Shown here in pieces: positions 15,701-29,700 of a DNA stretch of 64,000 nucleotides. The stretch comes from Petrosia ficiformis (Eukaryota > Porifera > Demospongiae > Haplosclerida > Petrosiidae), in the NCBI GenBank assembly GCA_947044365.1, contig OX345636.1, forward strand, positions 1,259,501 through 1,323,500, given 5' to 3'. The notes under the pieces are model-generated. The model saw nothing but the letters and a program-made list of their open reading frames with translations. It was not told where the DNA came from and made no database searches. The position numbers were made by a program, and so were the translations under genes. How positions within the stretch are numbered: the first letter of the stretch is position 1; each line of letters begins with the position of its first letter.

Positions 15701-17354
15701 ATCCACTAGGCCTATAATCGCGATAGGTCGATAATCGCGAAAAGAAATTGTTATCGCGATAACGATAATGTTGACATTCTTATCGTGATAATTTGCGCAT
15801 GCGCATACTGCTCACACGTGATCACACGTTGTTCAATCGATACACTTACAAGCATCTCGTAGAGTAACGATGGCTTCTAATTTTGAATACCTACCTTTAG
15901 AGAAGGCCAAAAGTCCTGTTTGGAAATATTTCGGGTTTCTAGCACAAGAGGGGAAATTTCTGGAGCCGGATAAATACAAGAGACAGACAGTTCACTGTGT
16001 TTTGTGCTGTCTTACAAAGGAAATACCACTAACTTGATTGTCCATCTGCAATACAACCATAAAGATGAATATGATAGTGTTTCATCTAAAATAGCTACTA
16101 GTTCCATGTGTCTGAACTGTCTAAACCAGGTCAGCACTCAATAACAGAGGCATTTAAGAATCTTACTCCTTAATAATGATTTAACTTTTATTCATTGAAT
16201 TGAAATTAAATAAATATGTTGTTCAGTTATTCTTGAAATCAATTAATTATCGTGATAATCGTGATAGTTGGGATTATTATCGTGATATAGGTTTTTTCAT
16301 TATCGCACAGGCCTATTATCCACACATTCTAGCATTCTCTACATTCTTTTATGAAATGTTTGAAGTCATTCGCTTATTTTGATAACATAACCTATTAAAT
16401 GGATTGCTTTGTGTCGTGTTGCCTTTCTATCTAAGAATATTTGTGTATATATTGTATATATAAAAAATTATATATTTTTACTAACAGCAGTTTTTGAGAT
16501 AAAGTATTTATAACTAAATAGGAAATGAATTACTCTCAGATAGTAATAGTACCTGATTGGGTATTATAATATCCTGGGTTCAATTCTTAGTTGTGATTTA
16601 GTTTTCATTTGTTTCTATATAATATTGTGTCTATGGAATGCAATCAATTTTGAGCTATTGAACTTCAATTATTGTCTTATGATTCTGAACAATAAATCAT
16701 ATCTTCATAATTATATAACCTGTATAATATACACTATATAATCATAGATTAAATATAATATAATTCTCTTGTAAAAATTTATGAACAATATAAGACTGAA
16801 CTAGTCAGTTACATCCTCTACTAATTAATATCAGCTGTTATTATTCACTTTTGATATGATCATCACTATTATACTTTTCTATACTTTATAATACAATACC
16901 TAGGGGAAGGAGAAAAAGTGGAAATGGCAGAATATGATGAACAAATTCATATTTAGCAAAGTTCTTGATGTTTATAAAATCAACGATAGAAAGTCATGGA
17001 TGTTTAACAAAAAATGTGGGGGTCTGGGGGGGGCGCCCCCCCCAGTTTAGGCCCTGTGATTGTTAGGGCTATCATCCATGTTGTTTGAGTCGGGAGAGGC
17101 GAATATAGACTCAAACAGCATGGATGATAACCCTAACAATCCCAGGGCCTAAACTGGGATGGCTCTGCCATCCCCATACCCCCCAGTTTGTCAGGATTGC
17201 CATTTCCGTTGTTTCCACCGTTTCCATTTTTTCTCCTTCCCCTAATACCTAAACATAAGCATTCAAACACATCTTTACACCCACTTACCCACTCACGCAC
17301 ACACTCACCCACTCATGCACACTCACAAACACACATACACGCATACATACACAG

Positions 17355-17410
<56 letters not shown>

Positions 17411-19019
17411 CATCTGTAATAGTAATAGCCTTGCAATAATTTTAATTATTAATTGGAAACGCCCACCTAAGGTTAATTAGGAGAGTACATGTGCATAAGT
17501 ATGGTAGGTAAAGTTTTCAAGGGAGTAGGATCTTTTTTAATCCAGTAAGATTGGGCTGTTATTTAACTTCAAGGTTTTGTAAGTAAGTTATTATTACATG
17601 TATTTACTGGTGCATTGGTGAACAGGACTCTATAAGCATCTCCAGATACGGATAGAGAGGGGAGGGTTGGGATCCCACCAAAGAGTCTTTAACCCCCATT
17701 TCTGGTTCCCAAGGCCAGACTATCCCTGTCAGGAGTCCAATAACACCAAAGTATCAAAGCATATGTGAATATATTAAAATCAAGATTGTTAAATACTATA
17801 TATTTATAACACTCTTTTATGTTAACTAACTAATTGCTAATTCTTTTACTATAATCAAAAAAGCATATAGACTCTGTAAGCCTGCATGCTAAAATAATAA
17901 AACACATCATCAGGATGAGTTAAACAAAAACAGAATAAGCAATAAATTTTCAGGGAAAGCATTAAACTTAAAGTCCCAAAGCCAAAGTTCTGAATTTATT
18001 GCTGGGAACTAGTAGAGTTTGATATGAAATTCAAATATAAGACAAGTTCGGGTTCAGTAAGCTCTCTGGACAGACTGAGGTCTCGTGACACTGACAAGAA
18101 AGGTCACTATCTACCTGTTCTATTGTGGGAACTGGACTACGGTCGGCGAGTTTCCACAAAGATCAATCAGATACAAACTTACACACACACACACGCACAC
18201 ACAACAGCATCTGTAATAGTAATAGCCTTGTAATAATTTTAATTATTAATTAAAACGCCCACCTAAGATTAATTAGGAGAGCACATGTGTATAAGCACAT
18301 GGTAGGTAAAGTTGTCAAGGGAGTAGGATCTTTTGTAATCCAGTAGGAATGGGCCATTATTTAACTTCATAGTTTTGTAAGTGAGTTATTATTACATGTA
18401 TTTACTGGTGCATTGGTGAACAGGACTCTATAAGCATTTCCAGATACGGATAGAGAGGGGAGGGTTGGGATCCCACCGAAGATGTCTTTAACCCCCATTT
18501 CTGGTTCCCAAGGCCAGACTATCCCTGTCAAGAGTCTAGTAACACCAAAGCATCAAAGCATATGTGAATATGTTAAAAGTTAAGATTGTTAAATACTATT
18601 TATTACACTGCTTTTTGTGAAGTAACTAATTGCTAAATATATACCATAATCTACTATAATCACAAAACTATACAGACTCTGTAGGCCCATATGCTAAAAG
18701 AATAACCACAGACCATCAAATAAAACATGGAAATAAAAAAGAAAAGCACTAGAGCTGAAGAGAGACCTATTATGCCTGTCTAGATTTTTAAGCTTAGCAC
18801 TTCAGCTTGATAAGATATGAATGAGGTGGAGTAAATGTCAGATACTTGTACCACTAAAGCTTCAGAGGAGAAGTTGTACCACTAAAGCTTCAGAGGAGAA
18901 GTTACCTCCTGACAGAGAGAGGTCTGTCATTCAGTTGGAAGTCAGTCCCCGTAGGGCCGCCTGTTCATTCAGATGTACGGCCTGAGGATCTGGTAAACAC
19001 TAGCTGTCTCATTTTTTCT

Positions 19020-19051
<32 letters not shown>

Positions 19052-21863
19052 CAGCATCTGTAATAGTAATAGCCTTTTAATGTGATCATCGTATTGTGGA
19101 GCTCCCCTGATGACCGGATTTAAATAGTTAGAAAGCCTATACTAATCAGAAGATGCCGACATCTGTGTACTGTGTGTATGTCTTTAATTCTTTCAATCTT
19201 GTTTCAAATCATATGTATAATAATACTAATTATGTTATAATAATAATAACCACAGGCCATCGGGATAAGTTGGATAATAACATGGAAATAGAAAACAAAA
19301 ACACTAGAGCTGAGGAGAGACCTATTATGCCTGTTTATATTTTTTTAGCTTAGTACTTTGGCCAATAAAATTCTTGGTTGTTGAATTTGAGGAAAGCAAT
19401 ACCCGGGTCAGTAGACTCTTAGAGCAGATCCATCGTCCAGGATCGGAGGCATTATTCCGATTCATTTATAAGTTTGGGCATTCCACCCAACACGTAAATA
19501 CACACCTACACACACACACACACACACTAAGGATTGGTGATAATTAGAAAAACATGATACTATTGTTCGGTGAAAAAATTCCTATTTGGAGAGTCCACTA
19601 GTATACAATAGTCAATTTAGATATTCTAAAAGAAATACAATTAATGATCAGTTGAATGGATACTTCATGTATATCATATTGTATAGCTCAATGCTTCATG
19701 TAGTCAACAATATATTATTTATCCATTATGAATAACTTGATAATGTTTTTGTGTAATTTGTGACAATGCATGTCTTTTGAAACAAGTATTAATACACAAT
19801 GTAATACTGTATACTGTTTACAACTATAACACACACAAGTAGAGACTACAACATAGTAGTAGACACAAATCTACTATATTATTTAATTTTAATGATTTCC
19901 ACACATAACTATGTTAGCTTACTAGAAGTATATCTAAATGTAAAAGATATGCATTTCATTTTACCAGTTTAATATGTGGTTTTTAATCTTTGTGTAATTA
20001 TTATAGTTATACTGAACATCATTACATATTCATATTATATTATATCTTTTATCATAGGATGGAAACACACCAATACATCGGGCTGCACTCTGTGGATGTG
20101 ATGATGTAGTAAAAGTTTTCATTAAACATGGAGCAAACCTTTATATCAAAAATAATGTTAGTAATCAAATGATAAAATTCTTATAATTAATGAAGTGTTT
20201 CTTTACTTATAATAATCATGTCCTAATTTATATCCATTATGATAATTATAATTATAGTAAGACCAAATAGTTCAATTATGTTTCTGATTAGTATATCAAG
20301 TACATCATGTGTTATGATGTGTAAACTAACTGAAATATAATATAATATATTACTTACAAATATTAGTTTGACACCTTTCATGTAAATTATGAATTTTGAT
20401 GTAATAATTATTAATGTAGTGAATGATAATAACAAATACGTACCTACCTCATCACTTGATATATAGAGAGGAATATAATTCTTACAATACTGACACAATT
20501 TATATTAGGTTTATGTTAAAACTTCTACTTGAGAATAGCTTTCAAACTTGTACCACTTGTTCACAACTTTATTCCTAATAATTTTGAAATATCTTTCTAT
20601 GAATTCCAATTATTATTTGTATCAGTTGAACCAGAATCATGAATCAAGTTTTTGTTACTTCCACTTCTAGTATTATCATAATTATAATATTATAGTGTTT
20701 AAAAATAGACATGTCAAACACTCCTTTACTAAATATTATTGTTTTACAGCGTGGAGAAACTCCTATTGATGTAGCAAACTTGGAAAATAATCGAACTTGT
20801 GTTGATATTTTACAGACAGCTATGGTATGTTATTTTAATATTATAATTGAACAATGACTTGTTCTTTACATCCACATTATCAGTTAATATATTGAATTTG
20901 AATGTATTAAACTAGTTAGGCTCATAGTCCCATTGTTTATCACTAGTTACAACATAATTTATTGATAGGTATTGTGGTTTATATATTATATTAGCTTTGA
21001 AATCATTAATTAAGGTTTGAAATGTTGTGTATTACACTAACTCCACTTGTAGAATGTAATAGTATATTCATAATAATTATTATTATGATATCTTCCATTA
21101 TCAGTATAATTATATTTTATTTATGAAAAGACTTTTTATGGAAAATATTTATTATTATAATTTTACATTTCAAGAGGAACTATTTAGTAGAAGCTATTTC
21201 TTATTAGTAACTGAGACATAATTTAATTATATCTTCCCTACTTTGAAAATGAATGTTATCAGCTTCTTTGTAAAAATTAATTATAGCTTTCACCAGACAA
21301 TCCAACTTTAAACTTGTAATATTATATGTAACTATCATATCCAATAATAATAATACTCATACTAGTAATAATATAAAAGAATTATTATTTTATTAATAAT
21401 TATTATAATGTGATATTTCTTTTAGTCCAGACAAGAAGAAGATACAAAAGTCAAGCCTTCAGAAAATATTTCCTCAGTAGTACAAGGTATAATATTTCCT
21501 ATTTGGAATAGTTATTTCATAATCATGTATTCTGTATAGTCATGATTTAGTAAGGTCTACAAAATATATGTACCAAAGCAATTATTTATAGTGGGTGTGA
21601 TCATTTGCCTGTTAATGTCATATCATACATGTTAATATTAAGCTGGATCACTGTATGTGTGAATTATCTCATTATATTCTTTTTTTTCAAATTCAATTAT
21701 AAGTAGGTTGTGTGACTGTGTCTTATGTGTGTGGTAGTTGTCTAGTTAGCATTGCCCTAGAATGTATGGATCAAATATTTGTTCATTTATTTGTGCTTTA
21801 TCTCTTAGGAACAATATTTTGATGATTAGCATGATATCCTATGATTGCTTTACCACGGGTTCA

Positions 21864-21898
<35 letters not shown>

Positions 21899-24800
21899 AT
21901 TCACTTCGTGAGTATGCGTAGGTAAGGAAATTGCGTCATTCCTGGGGGCTCCATCAATTAATGGGTGTGGCGCGTAATAGAATGAGCACACGAACTCGGC
22001 AGAAAGAAAGCTACTTGTAGGGAATTAGAAACTGGAACTACTAGCTAACTATTCTACCTGAAATATATTCCTAAAATTCTACAAGATCTTTAAAAAGTAA
22101 AGAGAGTAGATAATCAAAATAATATCTATAATAGGCTGTTGTGTTTCAGGCATGATAAAGTCAGCCATGATTACTGAATGCTGGACACCATAAAGCAATC
22201 ATAGGGATACTTTTTTTCTGTATTATACACTTGTTAATATTAGAATAAAGTATTTGTAATTTAATATATTATGTGTACTGATTTTACTTACAGAGATGAC
22301 ACAAAAAATTTACTTTGCTTTGATGTGAACCATCATGCAGTGTAGTTTAATCTCACTATTGTCATGACATATCCAGTATATGGTTACACCCATTTTAGCA
22401 TTCCTAATTGTAATTGCCTACTTTGTACTTGCAATTCAAAGCTATATACTATTTTACCTTACTGAGAAGGTAAACTGTTTGTTGGTGTTTATGTGTTTAT
22501 GGTTACATGAATAATGATAGATGATATTCAGTGCAAACCTCACTTCTTTATTTTGATTTTATATACTAATAATGATGTTACCACACATATATTAACCCTT
22601 AGAAGACTGATGTCACATATATGTGACATTTCACCCCTACATGGTTCGGAGTGTGTTCCTAGCAATATGAAGCTCTCCAAATGCTTGTAATTGGTGTCAG
22701 GCACAAGCCCATGAATATGGCTAAAAAAGTTGATGGTTTTTCGGCTGCCCATTGGCCTAAATAACAACTATGGGGGGATTTTAAAAGGAGGTGTCCCCCG
22801 TTGATGGGGGTTCAAAGGGGGCACAGCTCCCTCAATGCCCACGCAAATTGTGATTTCAGTGACCCCGCCTACGCGCTCTGGTGAGTTCCTGAGACATTTC
22901 CCTTGGTGTAAAAGCTGAAATCATGGGTTTAGCTGGTACCGACATGCAGTGGGGTCATTTTGTTTGCCACAGTTCCAATCAAAAGAGGGAGAGCACTGCA
23001 TTTGATTTAATCCTACGAAGCGCTTGGGGACTTTCAAGTCCCGGTAAGCAAGTTGGTGGAAGTAGTACTCCATGTCGGAAAAGGAGCCAAGTTTGGGGTA
23101 GAGAAAGTGAACGGTGGCCAAAATATATGCAATAGAGTCGCCAGTGTTGGAAATGGGAAGAATTTTGAAAACAAGCTCTGTCCTCTAAGGGTTATATATG
23201 TTATTTGTATTGCTGTGACTTTTTTTGCATTTGAATTTCTGAAAAACTATTATCGCATAATTATAATTAATTACAATTATTGTCTGTAAATGGTCCGACT
23301 AAATATTAGTGATCATGGATTTGAACTAGCCTACTAGTTACAAACCATAAATATGCATTGTAGTGCTTCAATTAATTCATATAGTGATAGTATATAGTTG
23401 ATGGTATTCAAATATTTACACAATGAGGCCTATTACAGACACTTAGTTGTACATTACAAGAAATAGTTTATTATTGAATACAAGAAATTAATTACTTTCT
23501 AGTGTTTATTTTCAATTAATGCTGAAGTAGACAATGATTGTAATCATGATGACTTCAGTAAAGAGTTATTCAAATATCAATATTAGTTAAGAACACAAAA
23601 ACAGGACTTGCTTTATAATCAACTTCAAAAATTCCTTCAAATGAATTGAACATGATATGACTACACAACTAGACAAATAAGCATAGATATACAATGAATG
23701 TGGTTTTTATGTAGTCCAATCATCTCAAGTCATTAATTACACTAGCTATTGTCAGCACTATCATAGTATTAACCTATCAAATTATCCTACAACCCTGAAA
23801 CTACTGTTCAATTAAATATTGGTACCAACAAGCTATCAATTCATTTCAACTACATTGCACTTATAATAATATATTAGACTTAAACCTCTTAATCAAAATG
23901 TGGACCGTCTACCGAAGGTGGATGAGACCCTAGCACAGATGTCAGGAGGCAAAGTTTTCTCCAAATTGGATACTAATAGTGGGTTTTGGCAGATACCTCC
24001 TCACTACCTTCATTACTCCATCCAGATGGTATTGCTTTAATAAAATACCATCTGGCATATCAAGCGCCCCCGAACACTTTCAGAAAAGGATTTGTCAAAT
24101 TCTCACGGGCTTACAAGGAGTTCTGTGCCTAATGGATGATGTCCTCGTATTTGGAAGGGATCAGAAAGAGCATGACAAGAGATTGTTTGCGGCCCTCACA
24201 AAGATACAAACAGCTGGAGTCACCCTGAACCCAAGCAAATGTGAGTTTAACAAATGTCAATTAAAATATATTGGTCATCTCATAGATCAAAGAGGCATCC
24301 AAGCAGACCCAGTCAGGACGTCAGCTATCAGGGAGATGAAGCCTCCAACAAATGTCTCAGAACTCAGACGTTTCATGGGAATGGTGCACCAACTGGGCAA
24401 GTTTTCCAGTAATCTGGCTGATCTCACCCAACCTCTTCGTCAACTCCTCAGTAAAAATTCTACATGGATGTTGGGTCCCGCACAAGACAAACCCTTCTCT
24501 GATATCAAAATAGAGTTGTCTAAACCAGCAATACTTTCTCTTTACAATCCACAGGCACCAACAAAGATATCTGAAGATGCATCTTTCTATGGTCTGGGAC
24601 CCTTATCGTTTGCATCACGGACAATCACTGAGACAGAATGCCGGTATGGCCAGATTGAGACGGAAGCCCTAGCTATCACATGGGCATGTGAAAAGTTCTC
24701 AACTTATCTTGGGCATGATGTTCCCCATTGAAACTGACCACAAACCTCTGATACCACTTCTAGGAAGTAGGAACCAAGCATCTCGATAGTCTACCACCAT

Positions 24801-26629
24801 GAATACTTCAATTTTGTTTACGTTTAGGAAGCTATGATTACACATCACACATGTGCCAGGAAAACTCCTTTATACTGCTGATATGTTATCGAGAGCACCT
24901 GCCCCTATTGATGAAAATGATAGCAGATTACAGGAGGAAACCGATGCAGTGATGGAACTCTGTGTCATTTATCAGCCAGCAAAGAGAGACTAGATGAATA
25001 CTGGAAGTCACAAGCCACAGATCCCATTTGCTCTTCTGTTATAACATTTTGCCAACACGGTTGGCCAGAGAAGAGCAGAATTGAACCAATTATCACACCA
25101 TACTGGCTGGTTAGTGGTGAACTGACATTTGACAATAACAACCTCGTGCTCTATGGCAAATGTATTGTTGCTCCCAAAGCACTCCAAAGACAAACACTAT
25201 TGAAGATTCATCAAGGCCATCAGGGAATTCAAAGATGTCGTGTACTGCCAACACGTCTGTGTGGTGGCCTGGACTTCTCAGTGAAATCAACAACATGGTG
25301 AAGCAGTGTTCTACCTGTGCCAGAGACTATAAACAACCTAAGTAGTCAATGATTCCATCTCCGTTACCTGTCTACCCATGGTAAAAAGTAGGATCAGACT
25401 TATTCCACTTCAAAGGTGCCAACTACATATTAGCAGTTGATTATTTCTCCAGGTACCCAGACATTTGTAAACTATCAAATATAACTTCCTACAGTATTCG
25501 TTGTAAGTGATAATGGCCCTCAGTATTCCTCTCTACAGTTTGCTGAATTTGCAAAAATTTATGGTTTCAACCATGTGACCAGTAGTCCTTACTTCCCACA
25601 GAGCAATGGACAAGCAGAAAGCACTGTACAAACAGTGAAGAATCTTCTGAAAGACTCTATAGATCATCACATGGCCCTGCTGACATATCGTTCAACTCAG
25701 TTCCCATGGTGTAATCTCTCCCCAGCCAAACTATTGATGGGAAGACGAATTCGATCAAACATCCTTCTTATCAAAGACCAGCTAGTCCCAAAATGGGAGT
25801 TTTTGGAGGAGTTCAAAAACAACAACATATCTGTTAAAGAAAATCAGAAAAGAGTCTACGACCATCGTCACAGGACCAGACCACTTCCTGTACTCTCAGA
25901 TGACGCTGATGTATGGATCACAAGAGACACTCAACCAATCTCTGGCAGAGTGAATGCATCTGGTAACACACCCAGATCGTACCTAGTGGAAATACCCAGT
26001 GGACAGGTCAGGAGGAATCGCCATCACCTCAACAAAGTGCCTGAAACCTTCCATTTATCCTCAAGTTCCAACACCATCTTTCCTCAAGTTCCAACACCAT
26101 CATTCCCCAAATATCATCAAGACTCGGTCACGAACAGGAAGTTTAATTCATCCCCCAGATCAATTCGGATATCCTCCTTGAAAAAGGAGATGTGGAATAT
26201 GACTCACAATAATTAGTAAAATATTATTGTAGTATTTAACATTGTTGTAATTGTTGTAGTATCTTCTGCGTCTGTCCAATTATTGTAGTCCTTATAATGT
26301 TGTAAGATAGACGGCTATTCTATATTTAGTACATTCTATATTTAGCTACCAGTAAGTAAAATACGAAATGATTTTGTTTTAGAAGAAATTTTTTGAGAGT
26401 TAAGTCAATAATAACACATCCTGATTCATTAGTTATTTATTAAAGTTCAGTTAATACTGTATAATAATTTTCTTGTATATAATAGTGCAGTAGTACATCC
26501 AGTAGCCCAGTCAAGTTGATGTCATATATATTAGATATGTCTATTTTAATATAAACTGTTATCAATTTACAAATCAACTATAATTATATCACTGAAAACA
26601 TTACCATTGAGAAACCAACTATATAACTC

Positions 26630-26702
<73 letters not shown>

Positions 26703-29700
26703 TTCAATCATACTAGCACATAAATATCTGGAAATATACAAAACCAAACTGGTTTGTACATTTATACAGTAAGTGTACAAAATTAGCACCACATTTAGTA
26801 TAGTTTAGTTCAGTTCCTCGCTTCCATTCACTTTTAACATGGAGCCTTACCAAACTGCACTCAACAACAATAGTGGAACACTTCTAGATGCTAGTGTGAA
26901 CTGGCACTGCAAGAGTTGTAATATATGATTTGTGTTAATTTCTACCTCCATGATCTCTGCTCAATTGCTCAGTTTGATAATGTTCGTTTCATTACAATTA
27001 CTGTTTTTGTGTTTTTATTCTTACAATACAGATGAAAGTAATGACACCATTAAGAAGCAAGAAGATGCATCATCCTCACTCTTGGATAAAGATAAGAAGA
27101 CATTCGAAGAATTTGAAACAGAGAAGGGTGAGCTACTTCTACGGATAGCAGAAGAAGAGAAAACATTACAACAAGTTTCAGGTAACTTGTGTTAATTTGA
27201 ATTAAATATGTTTACACTAGTGTCAACTGCAAGTATTATTATATTATGTTTGTATGAATATTCCTAATTACAAATATTTATAACATGATTAGAAAAAAAT
27301 ACATTGATGGAGAAGCAAAAGGAATTGCTGGATACAGAAAATAAAGAACTACTGTCACAGATACAGAGAGAAAAGGAAACATCACAAGAAGTTTCAGGTA
27401 ACTTGTGTTAATTTGAATTAAATATGTTTACACTAGTATCAACTGCAAGTATTATTATATTATGTTTGTATGAATATTCCTAATCACAAATATTTATAAC
27501 ATGATTAGAAAAAAATAAATTGATGGAGATCCAAAAGGAATTGCTGGATACGGAGAAGAAACAGTTATCATCACTTTTGGAGAAACAAAAAATGAAAACA
27601 GAACAACTTGAAACAGAAAATAAAGAACTACTGTCACAGATAAAGAGAGAAAAGGAAACATCACAAGAAGTTTCAGGTAACTTGTACATCTTGTATGTTA
27701 TAAAGTTATATCCATCCTATACATTGTATCTAATACATAATATGAACAGAAAAGAGTGAATTGATGAAGAAACAGTACCAAGCACTGGAGACAGAAAAAA
27801 AGAAATTATTATCTCTCTTGGAGAAACGGAGTAAGGAGTTAAAACATCTTGAAACAGAGAAACAAGAACTAGTCTGTCAGTTAGAGCAAGAAAGAAAAGC
27901 AGTGCAAGGTAATTTGTGACTAGGTCTGCATTAATATTTTACTTTAAACATATAATATGTGAGTAGAAATGACTGAATTGATGAAGCAGAACCAAACAAT
28001 GGATACAAATTCAAATTCTCTCTCGGAGAAACAGAGGAAGGAACTTGAAACAGACAAGAAAGAACTACAGTTTCAGTTAGATGAAGAAAAGAAAGAACTA
28101 CAGCGAGTTTTAGGTAATTTCTTGTATTGGAAATGCAACTAATTTGGTTTCATAATCATACTGTTATTAATTATCAGGCAAGTGTGATATGTTAAATGAA
28201 CGGAATGCTACACTTGAGACTGAATTAAACAAACATCAAAAGATTTCAGGTATTTTATTTGTGAAGTGTTAATAGATGACTTTGAAGCTATCCATACCAA
28301 CATGGATGAGTACATATTCATCTTATAATAATTATAGTGAAGAGTGAGATGATAGAAGAACAGAATCAAAAACTTGAGGATGAGAAGAAAGCTTTACAAT
28401 CTCAGTTAGAAAAACAGATGCTGAAACTTCAAGAATTCTCAGGTAATGAAATATTTTGTGAAATACAGTAATGAGAGTATAATGTTGGCAATAATTATAA
28501 TAAATTATTAATACAGTTATGTTAGTCTGTGCTACCATGGTAACGATGTGATGTGTTTTTGTCTTTATTTTTGGCCTTTCAGGGGTGGATGCAGAGGGAG
28601 TGAAATGTTTAAGCAAAATATGCTTACAATGTGCAAAATTTTTATTCCTGCACTTTGCATTTACATAATTATATATATATGTATATTTATATTTAAATAC
28701 AACAATGCATGCTGATTGAGACACCAAATGCATCTTGAGATCCACCTGGACACCCCTCTGAGGCTGTATCATTCATAGCGTAATTAGCAATAAATGTATG
28801 ATATTTGATTGCACTAATATTGATTTGGTGCTAAGTACCACCTATTGTCTGTCTGTGAGAAAATAATTACCCTTTTTATTTTTATTGCCCGTATATAAGA
28901 CCATCCCTGTGATTGCTTTTCTATGAGTTCAATATTTATATATATATATGTAATATATTAAAAACATACAAAATATAGGACCTGAGTTTGTGTCCGAGGA
29001 TGTGATATAGCCTGAGCCTGCGTGGGCTATATCACATTCAAGGACACAAAACAAGGGTCCCATATTCAGTATATATGACCTATTAGCATACTCTATACAG
29101 TATACTGTATGATGGTGACCTCTCCTGCACAGTGTGCACATAGAAGGTCTATATACAATATATGTGACCGAATTTGCGAAAATCAGTCTTATGGGATAAA
29201 ATTCCAAAATTGATTTTTTGTATTACCTGAATAGAGTATTCAATTAGCTCCAGAATGATATATGATACATCCCAATCATGTAAAAGACAAAGCCACAGCA
29301 GGGGATTAAACCATTGTAGTCACAAATCCTTCATTTTGAGAAAAAAGCAATTAAATCAATTATTTAAGGATCCTACCAATTTTTTGTCACATTTATGTAC
29401 TTAGAGGTTTTCCTTGATGCACATCAGGAAATCTCTCATTCCTTTTAGTGATAGTTGCACTGCATCTTGCATTTCACCACATTTAATTTCAAAATTCTAA
29501 CCTTGTAACAAATGACTATACCAAAGGTTATAAAAATGACTATTATTCACATTTAGTAAAGCAAACTATCTAAGTTTCCATTTGCATTTCAAATGTTCAA
29601 ATCTTGCAGTAATAATATTTTTGTCTCTGTAAAAGGTGTTTACAATTCAAGCACTTATTTATTAAATTGAAGTCATCCATTTTTTTGTAGTAGCCACTTA

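Larger units (their letters stand above)
23888..26216 (+). mobile_element. Ty3/gypsy retrotransposon fragment, 5'-truncated
   Basis: The order reverse transcriptase, RNase H, integrase is typical of Ty3/gypsy pol. The 5' part (gag, protease, start of reverse transcriptase) is missing, and several frameshifts and stops separate the domains. No clear LTR pair flanks it. It lies in the intron between exons 6 and 7 of the Death-domain gene, in the same orientation. Confidence 0.9.

Noticed and set aside
16500..16620. tRNA-derived SINE suggested by a GGTTCAATTC B box
   Set aside because: Only a B-box-like word and some similarity to 15100 are seen; no A box or cloverleaf can be formed.
23979..26216. 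Intact retrotransposon or retrovirus
   Set aside because: The 5' half is absent, there are stops and frameshifts between domains, and no envelope gene or LTR pair is seen. It is a broken Ty3/gypsy copy only.
28580..28765. hAT element with CAGGGGTGGATGCAG end
   Set aside because: The opposite end fits poorly and no 8-bp duplication is present.
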